A stretch of DNA of 24,247 nt from contig JBAYJM010000017.1 in the NCBI GenBank assembly GCA_041665065.1, positions 1 to 24,247 of the forward strand, read 5' to 3'. This DNA comes from JBAYJM01 sp041665065. Lineage in GTDB: Bacteria > Patescibacteriota > Patescibacteriia > 2-01-FULL-39-33. The first letter of the stretch is position 1; every line of letters starts with the position of its first letter. The position numbers and the translations under genes were made by a program. The notes under the pieces are model-generated. The model saw only the letters and a list, made by a program, of their open reading frames with translations. It made no database searches and was not told the origin of the DNA. Positions 11,401 to 17,903 of the stretch are shown one piece after another.

Positions 11401-14118
11401 TACTGCAACTCAAATAAGTCCAAGATTGTTAGAGACACCAAAAGAGTCGAAGATATATCGCAAATGTATTCTTTGGTATTGAATTATTATAATTCTAAGC
11501 GTTGCAGTAATGATGAAAAAAGGTTATGTAAGGATGACGCCGGTTGCTATGGCGGAGGCAAGTGCTCTAAATATTTTCCTAATTTATCTTCTGGCAGTTA
11601 TATAACTGGAAAATCGTATAGCGTATGGCCGTCATGGCAGGAAACATTAGGAAAGCAGGTGGGCTCGGGTTTAGCCATCGATCCAGTTAATAGGTTTTAT
11701 GGTTGTGATCAACCTTATAATTCCGCAACTTGTTGGGATCAAACAAATAAATTAATGAAGGCTCCTAATGTTTCTTCATCTGCATATGTCTATTTTGCTT
11801 ATAACGCAACAGGAACAAGAATTTATGGCAAGGGTGAATATAATGATGGTGGAAAAAATTGGAGACCGCTTTGGGGTAATGTAAATATATTGAGATATAA
11901 CCCCTTTGAATTGCCGTGGAATACATTAATTAACCAAATGACTTCAACCTTGTCGTCAACTTGCGGAGATAGCATTAGGCAGGGTTCAGAGAATTGTGGC
12001 AATTGTCCTATGGACGCACCTTGTACCGGGGATACGATTTGCAAGCCAAATAACCTTTGTGAGAAAAAAAGCGATTGTGGCAATTCCATAAAAGAATGGG
12101 GTGAAGAATGTGATTTGGGTCCTGGAGCATGGTATTGCACTGACGATTGCAAATTAAGGGATAATTTCGCATGTGAGAATCCTAGCTGTACTAACGTCGT
12201 GATTATTTGTGGAAATGGAAGAATTGATCCTGGAGAACAATGTGATCCTGGAAATTTACCAGGTAGTGAAAATGATAATTTAAATGGCAAAACCTGCTCA
12301 AGTTTAATGCCCAATACTTGTGGTACTCTAACTTGTAAAAATGATTGCAAGTTTGAAACATCAAATTGTTCGGCGCCCACCTGGACTTGCGGTGATTGGT
12401 CAGGTTGTTTGGATGGGAAGCAAAAAAGAACTTGCACCACGGCGTCTGCTTGCCAAATAAATAAGCCGATTGAAACTCGCTCGTGTAATTGTGAGGTTGA
12501 TTATGCCGGAACCTGCCAAGGAAAATGCGGATCAATAAGAAATAATTGTGGCGATATGATGGAGTGTGGTGGTTGTCCTAATGGAAAGATTTGTCAGCAG
12601 ACTGATGCGACCTTGCCAAGCTATCAAACGTGTTTGACGCTGGCAGTTTGTGATGGACCCCATCAGGTGGATGGGCCGGGTAATACTTGTAGTTGCGATG
12701 ATCTTTCACTGTATCATATAGATCCAGATACGGGTCAGTGTGTTACAAATGTTTGTCCTTCAGATCTATTTCCTGTCAAAACAACAACCCTTGGAATGTT
12801 AAATTTGGATATTAGTACTCAATCCGGTTCATTAAACTTACCAACATCATGTTTTGACATTAAGTCATTGCCATTGCGTATCGAGGTAACTCAGCCACCA
12901 GGAACGGTTCCTAACGGCACTGCAATTGTTTTTGTATCAGATTTGTCAGATAGTATGAATGAGGGCGCGAATACTCAAATCATCAATGGAAGAGAATTTA
13001 AATGTAGCAAGGCATACAATAGAAATGACTGGGATGGTATAGGGGGCCCCATAAACACTTATAACGATTGTTTTGTAATTTTTGATAATACCTTGGCAAC
13101 TAAAGCGGATTGTCTTGCTAGTGGAAGTTGCTGTTATTATGACAATAACGAAAAAAGTTGGTTCAAGTATACAGAAGACGAATGTGGTTTATTTGGTTGT
13201 AATCAAAATAATGGTAGGGATGATTGTGTTGCTGATCCTGAAACAATAGAAAAAGTGAACAAACTAGCCCTTACAAATTTACAGCAGTTAAAATCCGCCG
13301 TTACCTCAACTCTTAAATTACTTTTACTCTCAGATCCGCCGGTTGTCGATCCTGTTGAGATTGGCTTGGTTGGTTTTAATAATTCCAATACCATATACAA
13401 TTTGAGCAGTAACTACGGAGATTTGGCTTGGGCGGTGAGCGAATATACTGCAAGTGGACAAGATTATATGAGTAGTGCTATTACGGAGGCAAAAAATATG
13501 CTGGCCGGTTCCATAATGGAAAATAAAATAATAGTTTTAATGGGTGATGGTGATTTTGAAGGAACCAATCCTGACACTGCTGCAACTACTGCAAAAAATC
13601 CACCCAATAATATAAAAATATATACAGCGGCATTTAATAATGATCCTTCATGGATGAATACCCTCTCTTCAAATAATGGTTCCGGATCATGCGGTTCTGG
13701 CTTTTGCTATTCTGGCTCAAATTTATTAAGTATATATTCTAATATTGTTGATAGTATATTGTCTTTTTCTCTTAAAAATTTAAAGTTGGAAATTTATAAT
13801 TATAAAAATGAATTATATAAAACTATTCCCTTGTCAGCTGGAGGAAATTATCCATCATTGGCCTTAACGCCGACAGCTGATTTTTGCGGACATAATCTTC
13901 GTTTCCAGGTTACGGGTATAACAGATGACAATAAGGGAAGAGTTAGCATAACCTCTGGAGACTTACAGTATTGTTCTCTTGCCTCAAATGGCGCTAAGCC
14001 TAACGGCAATGTTGCAGGAGCCTCGGAGGAGAGAAAAATTGGAATTTATGATAAAATAGTAAATATATTTATTAGACCATTTAATTTTTTAATAGGATTG
14101 TTTAATTTTAATAAATAA
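2473..14118 (+). CDS. Giant multidomain exported protein with T4SS-pilin-like N-terminus and vWA domain
   Basis: This 3881-residue protein is probably a surface adhesin or appendage component. Residues 1-33 form a Sec signal peptide ending VFA. Two membrane helices (about 57-81 and 99-121) flank the loop YMSAEGDPAKVEKAKK, the pattern of VirB2/TrbC-like 'T4SS pilin' proteins of Patescibacteria. Further modules are: Cys-rich DGIQNQGETGLDCGG (308-360); IPT/TIG (364-490); lamin-tail-like (737-790 and 985-1075) flanking a LamG-like lectin fold (800-983); SbsA-type Ig repeats from 1175 and 1483; a five-copy propeller-like repeat (2412-2640); a PA14/CBM-like beta domain (2725-2850); a pilin-head-like domain (2987-3123); Cys-rich repeats of the CGNGRIDPGEQCDPG type (3164-3445); vWA (3480-3760) with D3490, S3492 and S3494 in DxSxS and D3692/D3694 in MGDGD; and a hydrophobic, basic C-terminal tail. 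No stop or frameshift breaks the frame. Domain names rest on recognised motifs; function is inferred. Confidence 0.93.
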   Translation: MLIKSVKKIFKSKAIFLCILFFVVLILPSIVFAQSANINQFATAAGIDTASSLPTIIGRIVQVILATLGIVAILLIIYAGFKYMSAEGDPAKVEKAKKIIISAVIGLIIIFSAFAIVTFIFSRLINPIFRPPSGPCTPGDYKYQTYSGIVDCAVSTCQADGSWSNWDYNNCYFLTKKQYSFVSGLKEESIPWEQNVSRYFNGVMSVPQSTLTQAKGYGHFKGASNIITAMTLSWSDLIRPGSSSFSPIVSIVQDIAGSQYNVVENSFAPWDTSAYPLNSTSSLQIILSPEDADHFYKILNIKFISRHCFDGIQNQGETGLDCGGDCGGCAGDSCNVDSNSTCNPSDAMCRWGVCEQNTCLCLEPPTIDYISPSFDALLDTDPHDLNTWEDDIANGAKGNYISIWGRNFGKTTGTVTFIDKNDPSKRFVAQIPGQPCSATWQEHQVVAQIPETDKFENVTSSQQLTSNTSTNYYIVISNVEGLDSNEKDFQVNLIDRPGICSATPGQYPATTTISGIKFPFAGADIKNIVWTIGSYVNGSWKNGQLANGNWLDVDVTNTPTTTSWTQNSVIDNIPEASSQNTANVRIFNGNEYSNYYLFRLGNGGLGQSCGFYNNVCAVNNGLCQSGLNCNHNTCLCEQASICTPGTVSSTCTVVGGLPNCDYVNMCKADGSGWQCSPKSDDPDCNQNPFMGIAGQSIFAWGFSVNMNGGLGGSCGLDAWGSCNPKGCGTNLDCNTGGIAGNWIELFNASTSQISLNNAGVAIVSPGANLTSVFPLLNNSKDIVGNYTATSSNIIYSSDAKFGRVALFAGEADSFIEPPKQLIRSLAVEGSISVWVNFSSNQIQHVFWAGTGGSDDDGFGGEPEVNLSINGGKIQFFIGDNQGHDTLISSSKNYSINSWHHLTVTFRSGQVAKLFVDGSLVGSASLAQLAANPLTSANYFYVGKSLKSGPDVSRIFKGKMSGLTFYNKELTSQQASNAYYSSVAIPNQNLSASSFHILQLASSSGAYLPKDDTLIAVLDSNTNIIDRVYYGQGNVAPALAPLSFGRRIDGLNSNNQATDFSIFNSPTKNNRNSAQSSIAGDNILINELFIGVDPCTCVPKGICEQGKTQTCPSLGDCLTQRVCANGQWGDCQLVDPFCTTIIPQAQQSIFSWLFNYGAGDINGNPYVFEDCDANPDCRTGRQAPSPSPWFFDHGNGVIEGYGVNNYINISTAPACVNAIIEARFSQRMFEPTLNNNHIKLYKYNSSNTPSELVSDIHIDLKDGTLLTITKDSNFEVGKKYQVALLPGIVSDANKPLVFNPKYKSDFNAEKVTKRGCVAGSVYCWNFTIRNNDVKCQEGCVGCFKDPTVMTWQGQTTTNYSLLTSQDNACIALNPWDYKWGWDVAPDSANDPIVASTKFNAYTKITNSDNCSNLITATTSAICGNRLEGADDKIDPLQTSTGLGDNMLANVTTTINAFLFDRPNVVGYCRIKNNFTDVVVQEERDCHAGRTQSPTPWNGSEDACTNALISARFNRPVVDSNVTLKNGHSVGNIIIEDCGSNMPSATSTCTEANFGSVVPSIHIFDYNHPLSQTDLFNSTSSNTNPEGFIIDVTLDKKKYKDAAKIINKGYLKSGNWYRIVLIGGDAGIRGSKLSNGNDTNLAEGHLITPSYGNGRWVYNNPSGHPELKSGDSSDVQHDYYWTFKTGNATCTVDSINVQPSNKFLQFAGKTQKYDAVPQAANCNILPRCFFDWDWWSLINTTSTHSYDPQGTHVGDGDMYASISRNKNTASICTLDDGTEDAFDFVDPVQTATAKSNGVTHIAALAPPTTTGSTLGAEGFGKLRIGKDAFDIISHYPDQCLCVNTPLKIGFNMLAKIDSVRLGGANANISIYKADAAGNIVGSQLPIYEENPTGLGTSTSTSNFIQFRAFDGDNYSLEPGGTYRVVVKGLGTTTSILSFNGRAINNLNYAHNGSATNTYSWIFTVGSDAGKCGQKIILNPCPSGIWRIEAEKQVKTLRVMVDKILTSPVGVCEITNYGLASENASIFAKLWFKIKTFVKKMVGVASASNYWCPIADTTFTSADLQKMDLGNYTRFFTTDPLVENNTLDVISYGNNDSNFRILNFINRGSWTQGGHYRVRLEYSDGMATSTATNAISIFNNQADIDNLCSINHVRAEVWPMGQQKATDNFFCYGNYCGANTANEKYDDDQSATWNRDFDFGNDNNIAGNQHLYRFWAFSKDDYRLKAFFKQFDFVHFRSATGTSVNITDRAFLPASAYPSSTYNGARWIIGGNVQGYNLYSALAVTSTSDIGPVKATGTVQIFSYSCSNPWPSFKYFPFHDTTNCTVTSTNEGLDCPNTNFSTFYCRDRGKVSVCAGGVSKGKDCQTSNDCPNSSCELYVQDDLPSIGNYNSSTNQLNVSITGRVNQNCYNLPDNFSPTVGYYSNANSENSVYLWNSTGAIYKLPIATNAFEFVSRGFFTNKGLPESFRPVMGYSFANNTYLIDNAGLVFEMAGNTWSKKINITTELQSRKFKPIGGYVSSTQVVLWDNSGSVATYNASGALNFNKSDNYWGGATKIYASVAYIAASGQHQMWDTGGNFYRMLGGSWTKTAVADIANYPQGLPAGFKPDVAYKPNYNTIIMWDGQSDYFSNDVLNGVYTRASNLFSNACVTKLKEFLFTPNKDLVNLNSFNEGVINVPGDSAQFSTTTAIFNKSNKSTYGNILAASPFYCIDYRDDGSVFQCRGTSDNNGGVGPDYNISVPVAGKYYLTITTSNYPDYTAQYSVNDGLNPPCYNTTVGAPFQNIQLYVDGKLSNTIDALASAPSNKQVNTFPEIALTQGNHTLRFSWTNDCGRWSPEPYWDSNLVIYNLSLSRVFDEAIGIRVMANDNHYSASNWYNNVFNLKGSPSAVLVDLYRGVSDGRTVYVNAANSTSSLGLVYTNVYLMSMSQNGSDEVKNIFSQMVNNWSFNYNLMDVSVAGNAGNCFSSMLPCIEDSDCGLSDYCNSNKSKIVRDTKRVEDISQMYSLVLNYYNSKRCSNDEKRLCKDDAGCYGGGKCSKYFPNLSSGSYITGKSYSVWPSWQETLGKQVGSGLAIDPVNRFYGCDQPYNSATCWDQTNKLMKAPNVSSSAYVYFAYNATGTRIYGKGEYNDGGKNWRPLWGNVNILRYNPFELPWNTLINQMTSTLSSTCGDSIRQGSENCGNCPMDAPCTGDTICKPNNLCEKKSDCGNSIKEWGEECDLGPGAWYCTDDCKLRDNFACENPSCTNVVIICGNGRIDPGEQCDPGNLPGSENDNLNGKTCSSLMPNTCGTLTCKNDCKFETSNCSAPTWTCGDWSGCLDGKQKRTCTTASACQINKPIETRSCNCEVDYAGTCQGKCGSIRNNCGDMMECGGCPNGKICQQTDATLPSYQTCLTLAVCDGPHQVDGPGNTCSCDDLSLYHIDPDTGQCVTNVCPSDLFPVKTTTLGMLNLDISTQSGSLNLPTSCFDIKSLPLRIEVTQPPGTVPNGTAIVFVSDLSDSMNEGANTQIINGREFKCSKAYNRNDWDGIGGPINTYNDCFVIFDNTLATKADCLASGSCCYYDNNEKSWFKYTEDECGLFGCNQNNGRDDCVADPETIEKVNKLALTNLQQLKSAVTSTLKLLLLSDPPVVDPVEIGLVGFNNSNTIYNLSSNYGDLAWAVSEYTASGQDYMSSAITEAKNMLAGSIMENKIIVLMGDGDFEGTNPDTAATTAKNPPNNIKIYTAAFNNDPSWMNTLSSNNGSGSCGSGFCYSGSNLLSIYSNIVDSILSFSLKNLKLEIYNYKNELYKTIPLSAGGNYPSLALTPTADFCGHNLRFQVTGITDDNKGRVSITSGDLQYCSLASNGAKPNGNVAGASEERKIGIYDKIVNIFIRPFNFLIGLFNFNK
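5995..7545 (+). repeat. Two diverged SbsA-type Ig modules inside the giant protein
   Basis: Two modules start with matching motifs. The first is DCRTGRQAPSPSPW followed by CVNAIIEARFSQRM (from 5995, residue 1175). The second is DCHAGRTQSPTPW followed by CTNALISARFNRPV (from 6919, residue 1483). Each ends near an aromatic WxF motif, CWNFTI at about residue 1321 and YWTFKT at about 1678. The units are about 308 residues apart and clearly diverged, so this is an old duplication and not a recent tandem repeat. The ARFN-type motif is typical of bacterial Ig-like SbsA domains. Confidence 0.65.
9706..10350 (+). repeat. Five-copy propeller-like protein repeat in the giant protein
   Basis: A repeat of 44-52 residues with the pattern FxPxxGYxxxxxxxxLWDxxGxxY starts at residues 2412 (FSPTVGYY), 2464 (FRPVMGYS), 2508 (FKPIGGYV), 2553 (IYASVAYI) and 2602 (FKPDVAYK). 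Each copy carries a Leu/Met-Trp-Asp or equivalent motif followed by Gly and an aromatic residue. The periodicity and beta-strand-like composition suggest blades of a beta-propeller or a hemopexin-like fold. The fold is inferred; the repeat is visible directly. Confidence 0.7.
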
Positions 14119-14139
14119 TAGCCAAATAATAGAATAGAT

Positions 14140-15009
14140 ATGTTCGACAATTTATCACAAAACAATTTTCCAATCACTCCTAACACAAATCCGGGAGCTA
14201 GCCAACCTGTTTCCCCACAGGGAAATCCAGGTCCGCAAAATCAAAATGTGCCAGTCAGGCCGGCCGTTTTTAATCCGAAACCAAACGGTCCCGAGTTGAA
14301 TTTTAATAACCCAAACCAGAATGGGCAAGTCGATGACATGTTTGCCCAAACAGATAACCCATATGGCGCCCCTAATTTTCGAGGGCCAGGACAAATGCCT
14401 AATCGTCCTTTGCCGCCCCAAGTAAAAATTAAGGGTGATTTTGGCGGAGGCGGTGTAAGCGTTGCAATTTTTGTGATACCTATTTTAATAGTTGCGGTAA
14501 TTGCCCTGGTCGTTGTCGCAGGCTGGCTGGTTTTTAAAAGCCTAAACAAAGCTAACTTGCCGGCGGATAATCAGTTGCAGAATAATTCATCAGTTAATGC
14601 CGGTAATAATTTAAATGCAGTTGACCAGTCAAATAATGCAACTCAAAATAATCAGCAAGAAGTTGTTGTTCCGACAACAACTCAAACGAACACAAATATT
14701 GTTCAGACATCATCGACAGTGCCAGCCGTGACTACATCCGCCACATCTGTTCCGACTTCAACCAATATCTCGACGAGCGAAAAGGATTCTGATGGTGATG
14801 GCCTTTCTGACGCTCAGGAATCAAGGCTTGGCACTAATCCGTTGAAGGCGGATACAGATAACGACGGACTAACGGATTACGCCGAAGTTACAATTTATAA
14901 GAGTGATCCTTTAAATCCTGATACTGATGGAGACGGTTTTAAAGATGGTTCCGAAGTGATAAACGGCTATGATCCGGTTCACGGTGCCGGCGCTAAGTTA
15001 CCTAAATAA
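14140..15009 (+). CDS. Single-pass membrane protein with TSP3 calcium-binding repeats (paralogue A)
   Basis: This 289-residue protein has a Pro/Asn/Gly-rich N-terminal cytoplasmic part (about 1-105), one membrane helix (about 107-137, SVAIFVIPILIVAVIALVVV), a Ser/Thr/Asn/Gln-rich linker and C-terminal thrombospondin type 3 repeats. The repeats read DSDGDGLSDAQE, DTDNDGLTDYAE and DTDGDGFKDGSE, which provide the regularly spaced Asp residues that bind calcium. No cleavable signal peptide is visible, so the C-terminus is probably outside the cell. The start codon is 21 bases after the giant gene, without a Shine-Dalgarno sequence. The neighbouring gene (15023) encodes a protein with the same plan and a similar first few residues (MFDN versus MLDN), so the two are likely paralogues. 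Its role, perhaps calcium-dependent surface attachment, is inferred. Confidence 0.9.
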   Translation: MFDNLSQNNFPITPNTNPGASQPVSPQGNPGPQNQNVPVRPAVFNPKPNGPELNFNNPNQNGQVDDMFAQTDNPYGAPNFRGPGQMPNRPLPPQVKIKGDFGGGGVSVAIFVIPILIVAVIALVVVAGWLVFKSLNKANLPADNQLQNNSSVNAGNNLNAVDQSNNATQNNQQEVVVPTTTQTNTNIVQTSSTVPAVTTSATSVPTSTNISTSEKDSDGDGLSDAQESRLGTNPLKADTDNDGLTDYAEVTIYKSDPLNPDTDGDGFKDGSEVINGYDPVHGAGAKLPK

Positions 15010-15022
15010 TTTATTTATTAAT

Positions 15023-16051
15023 ATGCTCGATAATACTAGTCAGATGAACACCAATTCTCAGGGTGGCGTATCGCCTGAAACAGCTAGACAAAGTGAAGAT
15101 GTTTATGTCATGCCGGAAAAATTTCAGCCTAAAATGAAAAGATCATCATCCGGATTGCTGATATCTGTCATTGTTTTAATAATTGTTTTGGTTGGAATTG
15201 GCGCTTATTTCGCTTATGGTTATCTGAGTAAAAATAAAATTGTTAATGAGCCGGATCAAAATAATAATGCGGCCTTGGACTTTGGAGATGAAAACCAAAT
15301 AGTGGTTACATCAACGGATGAACTAGCTTCTTCGACAGGGGATTTGGCTACTTCTACCGCTACTTCTTCGGAGCCGGTAGTTGAGACAAATACTTCAACA
15401 CCTGCCATTTCTTTAACGCCACCACAATTAAGTCCCGATACTGATAATGACAATCTTACTGATTTAGAGGAAAGTTTGATTGGAACTTCCTTAATAAATT
15501 CTGACACTGATAATGATGGGTTTAAAGATGGGGATGAAATAGTAAACGGCTATAATCCTTTAATACCGGAATCAGTCAATAGCGCAAAATTAGAAAGCGC
15601 CAGTTTTATCAAGATGGGTAAGACTGATTTTGCTTCAGATAACTTTTCTGTTCCGGTTATAAAGCGGTGGTCGTTTTCGACAATAAAAGCCACCAAGCAA
15701 GTCATTATAACAACGGATACTGGCGAGATAATTAAAATATCAGTCCGCGATAATCCAAGCCGAGTTTCTGCTTTAGATTGGTATTTAGCCTTAAACCCAC
15801 AAGTTTCGCCAATGCAACTTCGGCAAATTGAGTATGGAGATTTGACAGGCATTGTCAGTCCTGATGGGTTATCGACTTATTTGACTGATATTTTAAAGAC
15901 GAGAATTTACAGCTTTGAATATATAATGGATAATGGTTCACAGGTGAGATATCCTAATATATTTAAAATGTTAATTAAAAAATTTACTTTAATTGCTGGC
16001 GGTGCCATCACCTCAACATCCAGCGCAACTTCAACGGGTACTGGTCTCTAA
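15023..16051 (+). CDS. Single-pass membrane protein with TSP3 repeats and PsbP-like C-terminal domain (paralogue B)
   Basis: I chose the ATG at 15023, giving 342 residues, because an upstream in-frame ATG at 14969 would overlap the previous gene and add 18 residues unlike its paralogue. It has a short N-terminal tail, one membrane helix (about 45-68, LLISVIVLIIVLVGIGAYFA), a Ser/Thr-rich linker and two or three TSP3-like repeats (DTDNDNLTDLEE, DTDNDGFKDGDE). A C-terminal domain of about 150 residues (FSVPVIKRWSF...ISVRDNPSRVSALDWY) has the look of the PsbP-like domains in the protein at 17904. The paralogue at 14140 lacks this C-terminal domain. It follows that gene by 13 bases and is probably co-transcribed. 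Surface exposure is likely; the function is unknown. Confidence 0.88.
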   Translation: MLDNTSQMNTNSQGGVSPETARQSEDVYVMPEKFQPKMKRSSSGLLISVIVLIIVLVGIGAYFAYGYLSKNKIVNEPDQNNNAALDFGDENQIVVTSTDELASSTGDLATSTATSSEPVVETNTSTPAISLTPPQLSPDTDNDNLTDLEESLIGTSLINSDTDNDGFKDGDEIVNGYNPLIPESVNSAKLESASFIKMGKTDFASDNFSVPVIKRWSFSTIKATKQVIITTDTGEIIKISVRDNPSRVSALDWYLALNPQVSPMQLRQIEYGDLTGIVSPDGLSTYLTDILKTRIYSFEYIMDNGSQVRYPNIFKMLIKKFTLIAGGAITSTSSATSTGTGL

Positions 16052-16061
16052 ATTAATAACT

Positions 16062-16520
16062 ATGCTAACTTTTGATTTGAACAATACGACAAGAGCCAGA
16101 GTTAATAATAAAATAATTGATGAGATTAATAAAATATTTTTTGTTTCGTCGGGCTTAAGGGGAAATTGGCAATACTCATTGGCTTTTGTCGGAGAAACAA
16201 GAATTCGATCTTTAAATCGGATTTTTAGAGGCAAGGACAAGGTAACCGACGTTTTGAGTTTTGAGGAAAAAAATTCAGATTTTATTTTTCCCGATGATGA
16301 ACAAAATTTGGGAGAAATAATTATTTGCCTCCAAAGGATAAGGGATCAAGCTAAAAAATATGGCTGGAGTTTTAATAGGGAATTAGCTAGGCTGCTTATT
16401 CATGGCCTTAGTCATCTTATTGGATTAGATCATGAAAACGTCAGTGAAAAAAAAGCCAAAGAAATGTTTGACTTTGAGATAGTAATAATGAATAGGGCTG
16501 AAAAGAGGGTAAATCTTTAA
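16062..16520 (+). CDS. ybeY: Endoribonuclease YbeY, rRNA maturation factor
   Basis: YbeY is a metal-dependent single-strand endoribonuclease involved in 16S rRNA 3'-end maturation and ribosome quality control. The family signature HxxxHxxGxDH is intact as HGLSHLIGLDH, giving the three zinc-ligand histidines, and FRGKDKVTDVLSF matches the conserved upstream motif. I chose the ATG at 16062, giving 152 residues, the usual family size. A longer in-frame start at 15993 would overlap the previous gene and add a tail with no family resemblance. It follows the TSP3 gene by 10 bases and precedes a 139-base gap with the ftsA promoter, so it is probably the last gene of the surface-protein transcript. 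Confidence 0.95.
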   Translation: MLTFDLNNTTRARVNNKIIDEINKIFFVSSGLRGNWQYSLAFVGETRIRSLNRIFRGKDKVTDVLSFEEKNSDFIFPDDEQNLGEIIICLQRIRDQAKKYGWSFNRELARLLIHGLSHLIGLDHENVSEKKAKEMFDFEIVIMNRAEKRVNL

Positions 16521-16600
16521 AAATTTCGTTAAACTTATTAAAGAAGATGTAAGCTATTTGCCTGAATAAAAAAGTTGTTCAATTTGCACATTATTCACAT

Positions 16601-16629
16601 TTGAAAAAAAGACCATTTTTTATTATAAT
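16601..16629 (+). promoter_or_regulatory. Sigma70-type promoter for ftsA
   Basis: A -35 element TTGAAA (16601-16606) and a perfect -10 element TATAAT (16624-16629) are separated by exactly 17 bases. Transcription would begin about 16636, leaving a leader of about 25 bases before the ftsA ATG at 16660. It lies in the 139-base gap after ybeY, the largest gap between the surface genes and the division genes. I see no convincing terminator in that gap. Confidence 0.75.
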
Positions 16630-16659
16630 AATATAACAGATAAGATATAAATTAATCCC

Positions 16660-17898
16660 ATGCCCAAAGACAATCTGATAGCTGGTTTAGACATAGGTTC
16701 AAGTTCCGTGAGAGTTGTCGTCGGCCAGAAAAATAAAGCTGAAGATAAGCTAAAAATAATTGGAGCAAGCCAAGTTCCCGCTCAAGGTATTAGCAAGGGT
16801 GTTATCACCAGCATTGAAGATGCCGTATCTTCAATTTCTTCCGCTTTGGAAAAGGCAGAAAGAATGGTCGGTCAGCCCATAACTCATGCTTGGGTTGGAA
16901 TTTCCGGTAATCATATAATAGCTCAAGAAAGCAAGGGTGTTTCTGCTGTATCAAAAGCGGATGGAGAAATCAGGTCAGAGGATGTTGACAGGGCACTGGA
17001 AGCGGCGCGATCGCTAGTCAATCCACCAAACTATGAAATACTCCATGTCATCCCCAAAAATTTTAGCGTTGATTCTCAGACGGGCATAAAAGATCCAATT
17101 GGCATGACTGGCATTCGACTTGAGGTTCAGGCGCAAATAATCCAAGGCTTGACTGCTCAGATAAAAAATCTTACAAAATGTGTTTACCGCACATCAATTG
17201 ACATTGATGATTTAGTATTATCTATTTTGGCCTGTTCAGAAAGTGTATTAACAAACAGGCAAAAGGAATTGGGGGTGGTGATTATAAATCTTGGCGGTGC
17301 TACAACAAGCATAGCTGTTTTTGAAGAGAATGATATTTTGCATAGTGCTGTTTTGCCAGTCGGCTCAGAGTATATTACGGGAGATATTGCAATAGGGCTC
17401 AGGGTGCCGATTGAAACGGCGGAAAAAATCAAAGTAAGAGAAGGCAGCTGCCTTCCTTCTGAATTTAAAAAACAAGACGAGGTTAAATATAGTGCGATAG
17501 GAGTTACTGATGAGGGAAGCTTTTCTAAAAAAGAGGTGGCAGAAATTATTGAGGCGCGAGTGGAAGAAATTTTTGAATTAATTGACAAGGAGCTTAGAAA
17601 GATAGGCAAGTCAAGTATGTTGCCAGCCGGAGTGGTTTTGACCGGAAGCGGGGCGAAGTTAGACGGCATAATAGAAATTGCCAAAAAGACTCTTCGGTTG
17701 CCCGCGTCATTAGGATATCCTCATGAGATTATTTCAAATATTGATAAAATAAATGACCTGTCTTTTACTACGGCGGTAGGCCTTGTGCTTTGGGGAAATG
17801 AAATGCAAAGAAAATCAGGAGGAGGTTTCAGGTCGCCAATTGGTATGAATAACGCAATAGGACAAATGAAAAAAATATTTAAATCATTTTTACCTTAA
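16660..17898 (+). CDS. ftsA: Cell division protein FtsA
   Basis: FtsA is an actin-like ATPase that anchors FtsZ filaments to the membrane. The 412-residue length is typical. The N-terminal phosphate-1 motif is AGLDIGSSSVRVVVG (about 8-22), the second phosphate loop is VVIINLGGATTSIAVF, and the adenosine motif is GVVLTGSGAKLDGI. The C-terminus IGQMKKIFKSFLP is the amphipathic membrane-targeting helix expected of FtsA. The gene has its own promoter and is separated from ftsZ by one membrane-protein gene. There is no Shine-Dalgarno sequence before the ATG. No defects are visible. Confidence 0.97.
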   Translation: MPKDNLIAGLDIGSSSVRVVVGQKNKAEDKLKIIGASQVPAQGISKGVITSIEDAVSSISSALEKAERMVGQPITHAWVGISGNHIIAQESKGVSAVSKADGEIRSEDVDRALEAARSLVNPPNYEILHVIPKNFSVDSQTGIKDPIGMTGIRLEVQAQIIQGLTAQIKNLTKCVYRTSIDIDDLVLSILACSESVLTNRQKELGVVIINLGGATTSIAVFEENDILHSAVLPVGSEYITGDIAIGLRVPIETAEKIKVREGSCLPSEFKKQDEVKYSAIGVTDEGSFSKKEVAEIIEARVEEIFELIDKELRKIGKSSMLPAGVVLTGSGAKLDGIIEIAKKTLRLPASLGYPHEIISNIDKINDLSFTTAVGLVLWGNEMQRKSGGGFRSPIGMNNAIGQMKKIFKSFLP

Positions 17899-17903
17899 GA
17901 AAT

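Noticed and set aside
11823..12440. 205-residue antisense ORF within the giant gene
   Set aside because: It lies wholly opposite a Cys-rich, Gly-rich coding stretch and its translation has no recognisable motifs. Its Pro/Gln/Ser-rich composition is expected from reading that strand backwards.
14969..15022. Upstream start for the second TSP3 protein
   Set aside because: It overlaps the previous gene and the extra residues do not match its paralogue; MLDN at 15023 parallels MFDN at 14140.
15993..16061. Upstream start for ybeY
   Set aside because: It would overlap the end of the previous gene by about 59 bases and add residues with no YbeY resemblance. The ATG at 16062 gives the family-typical length.
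16607..16622. Possible terminator (A run followed by T run) before ftsA
   Set aside because: The A/T pairing around GACC is too weak and has no GC stem. It overlaps the promoter spacer.
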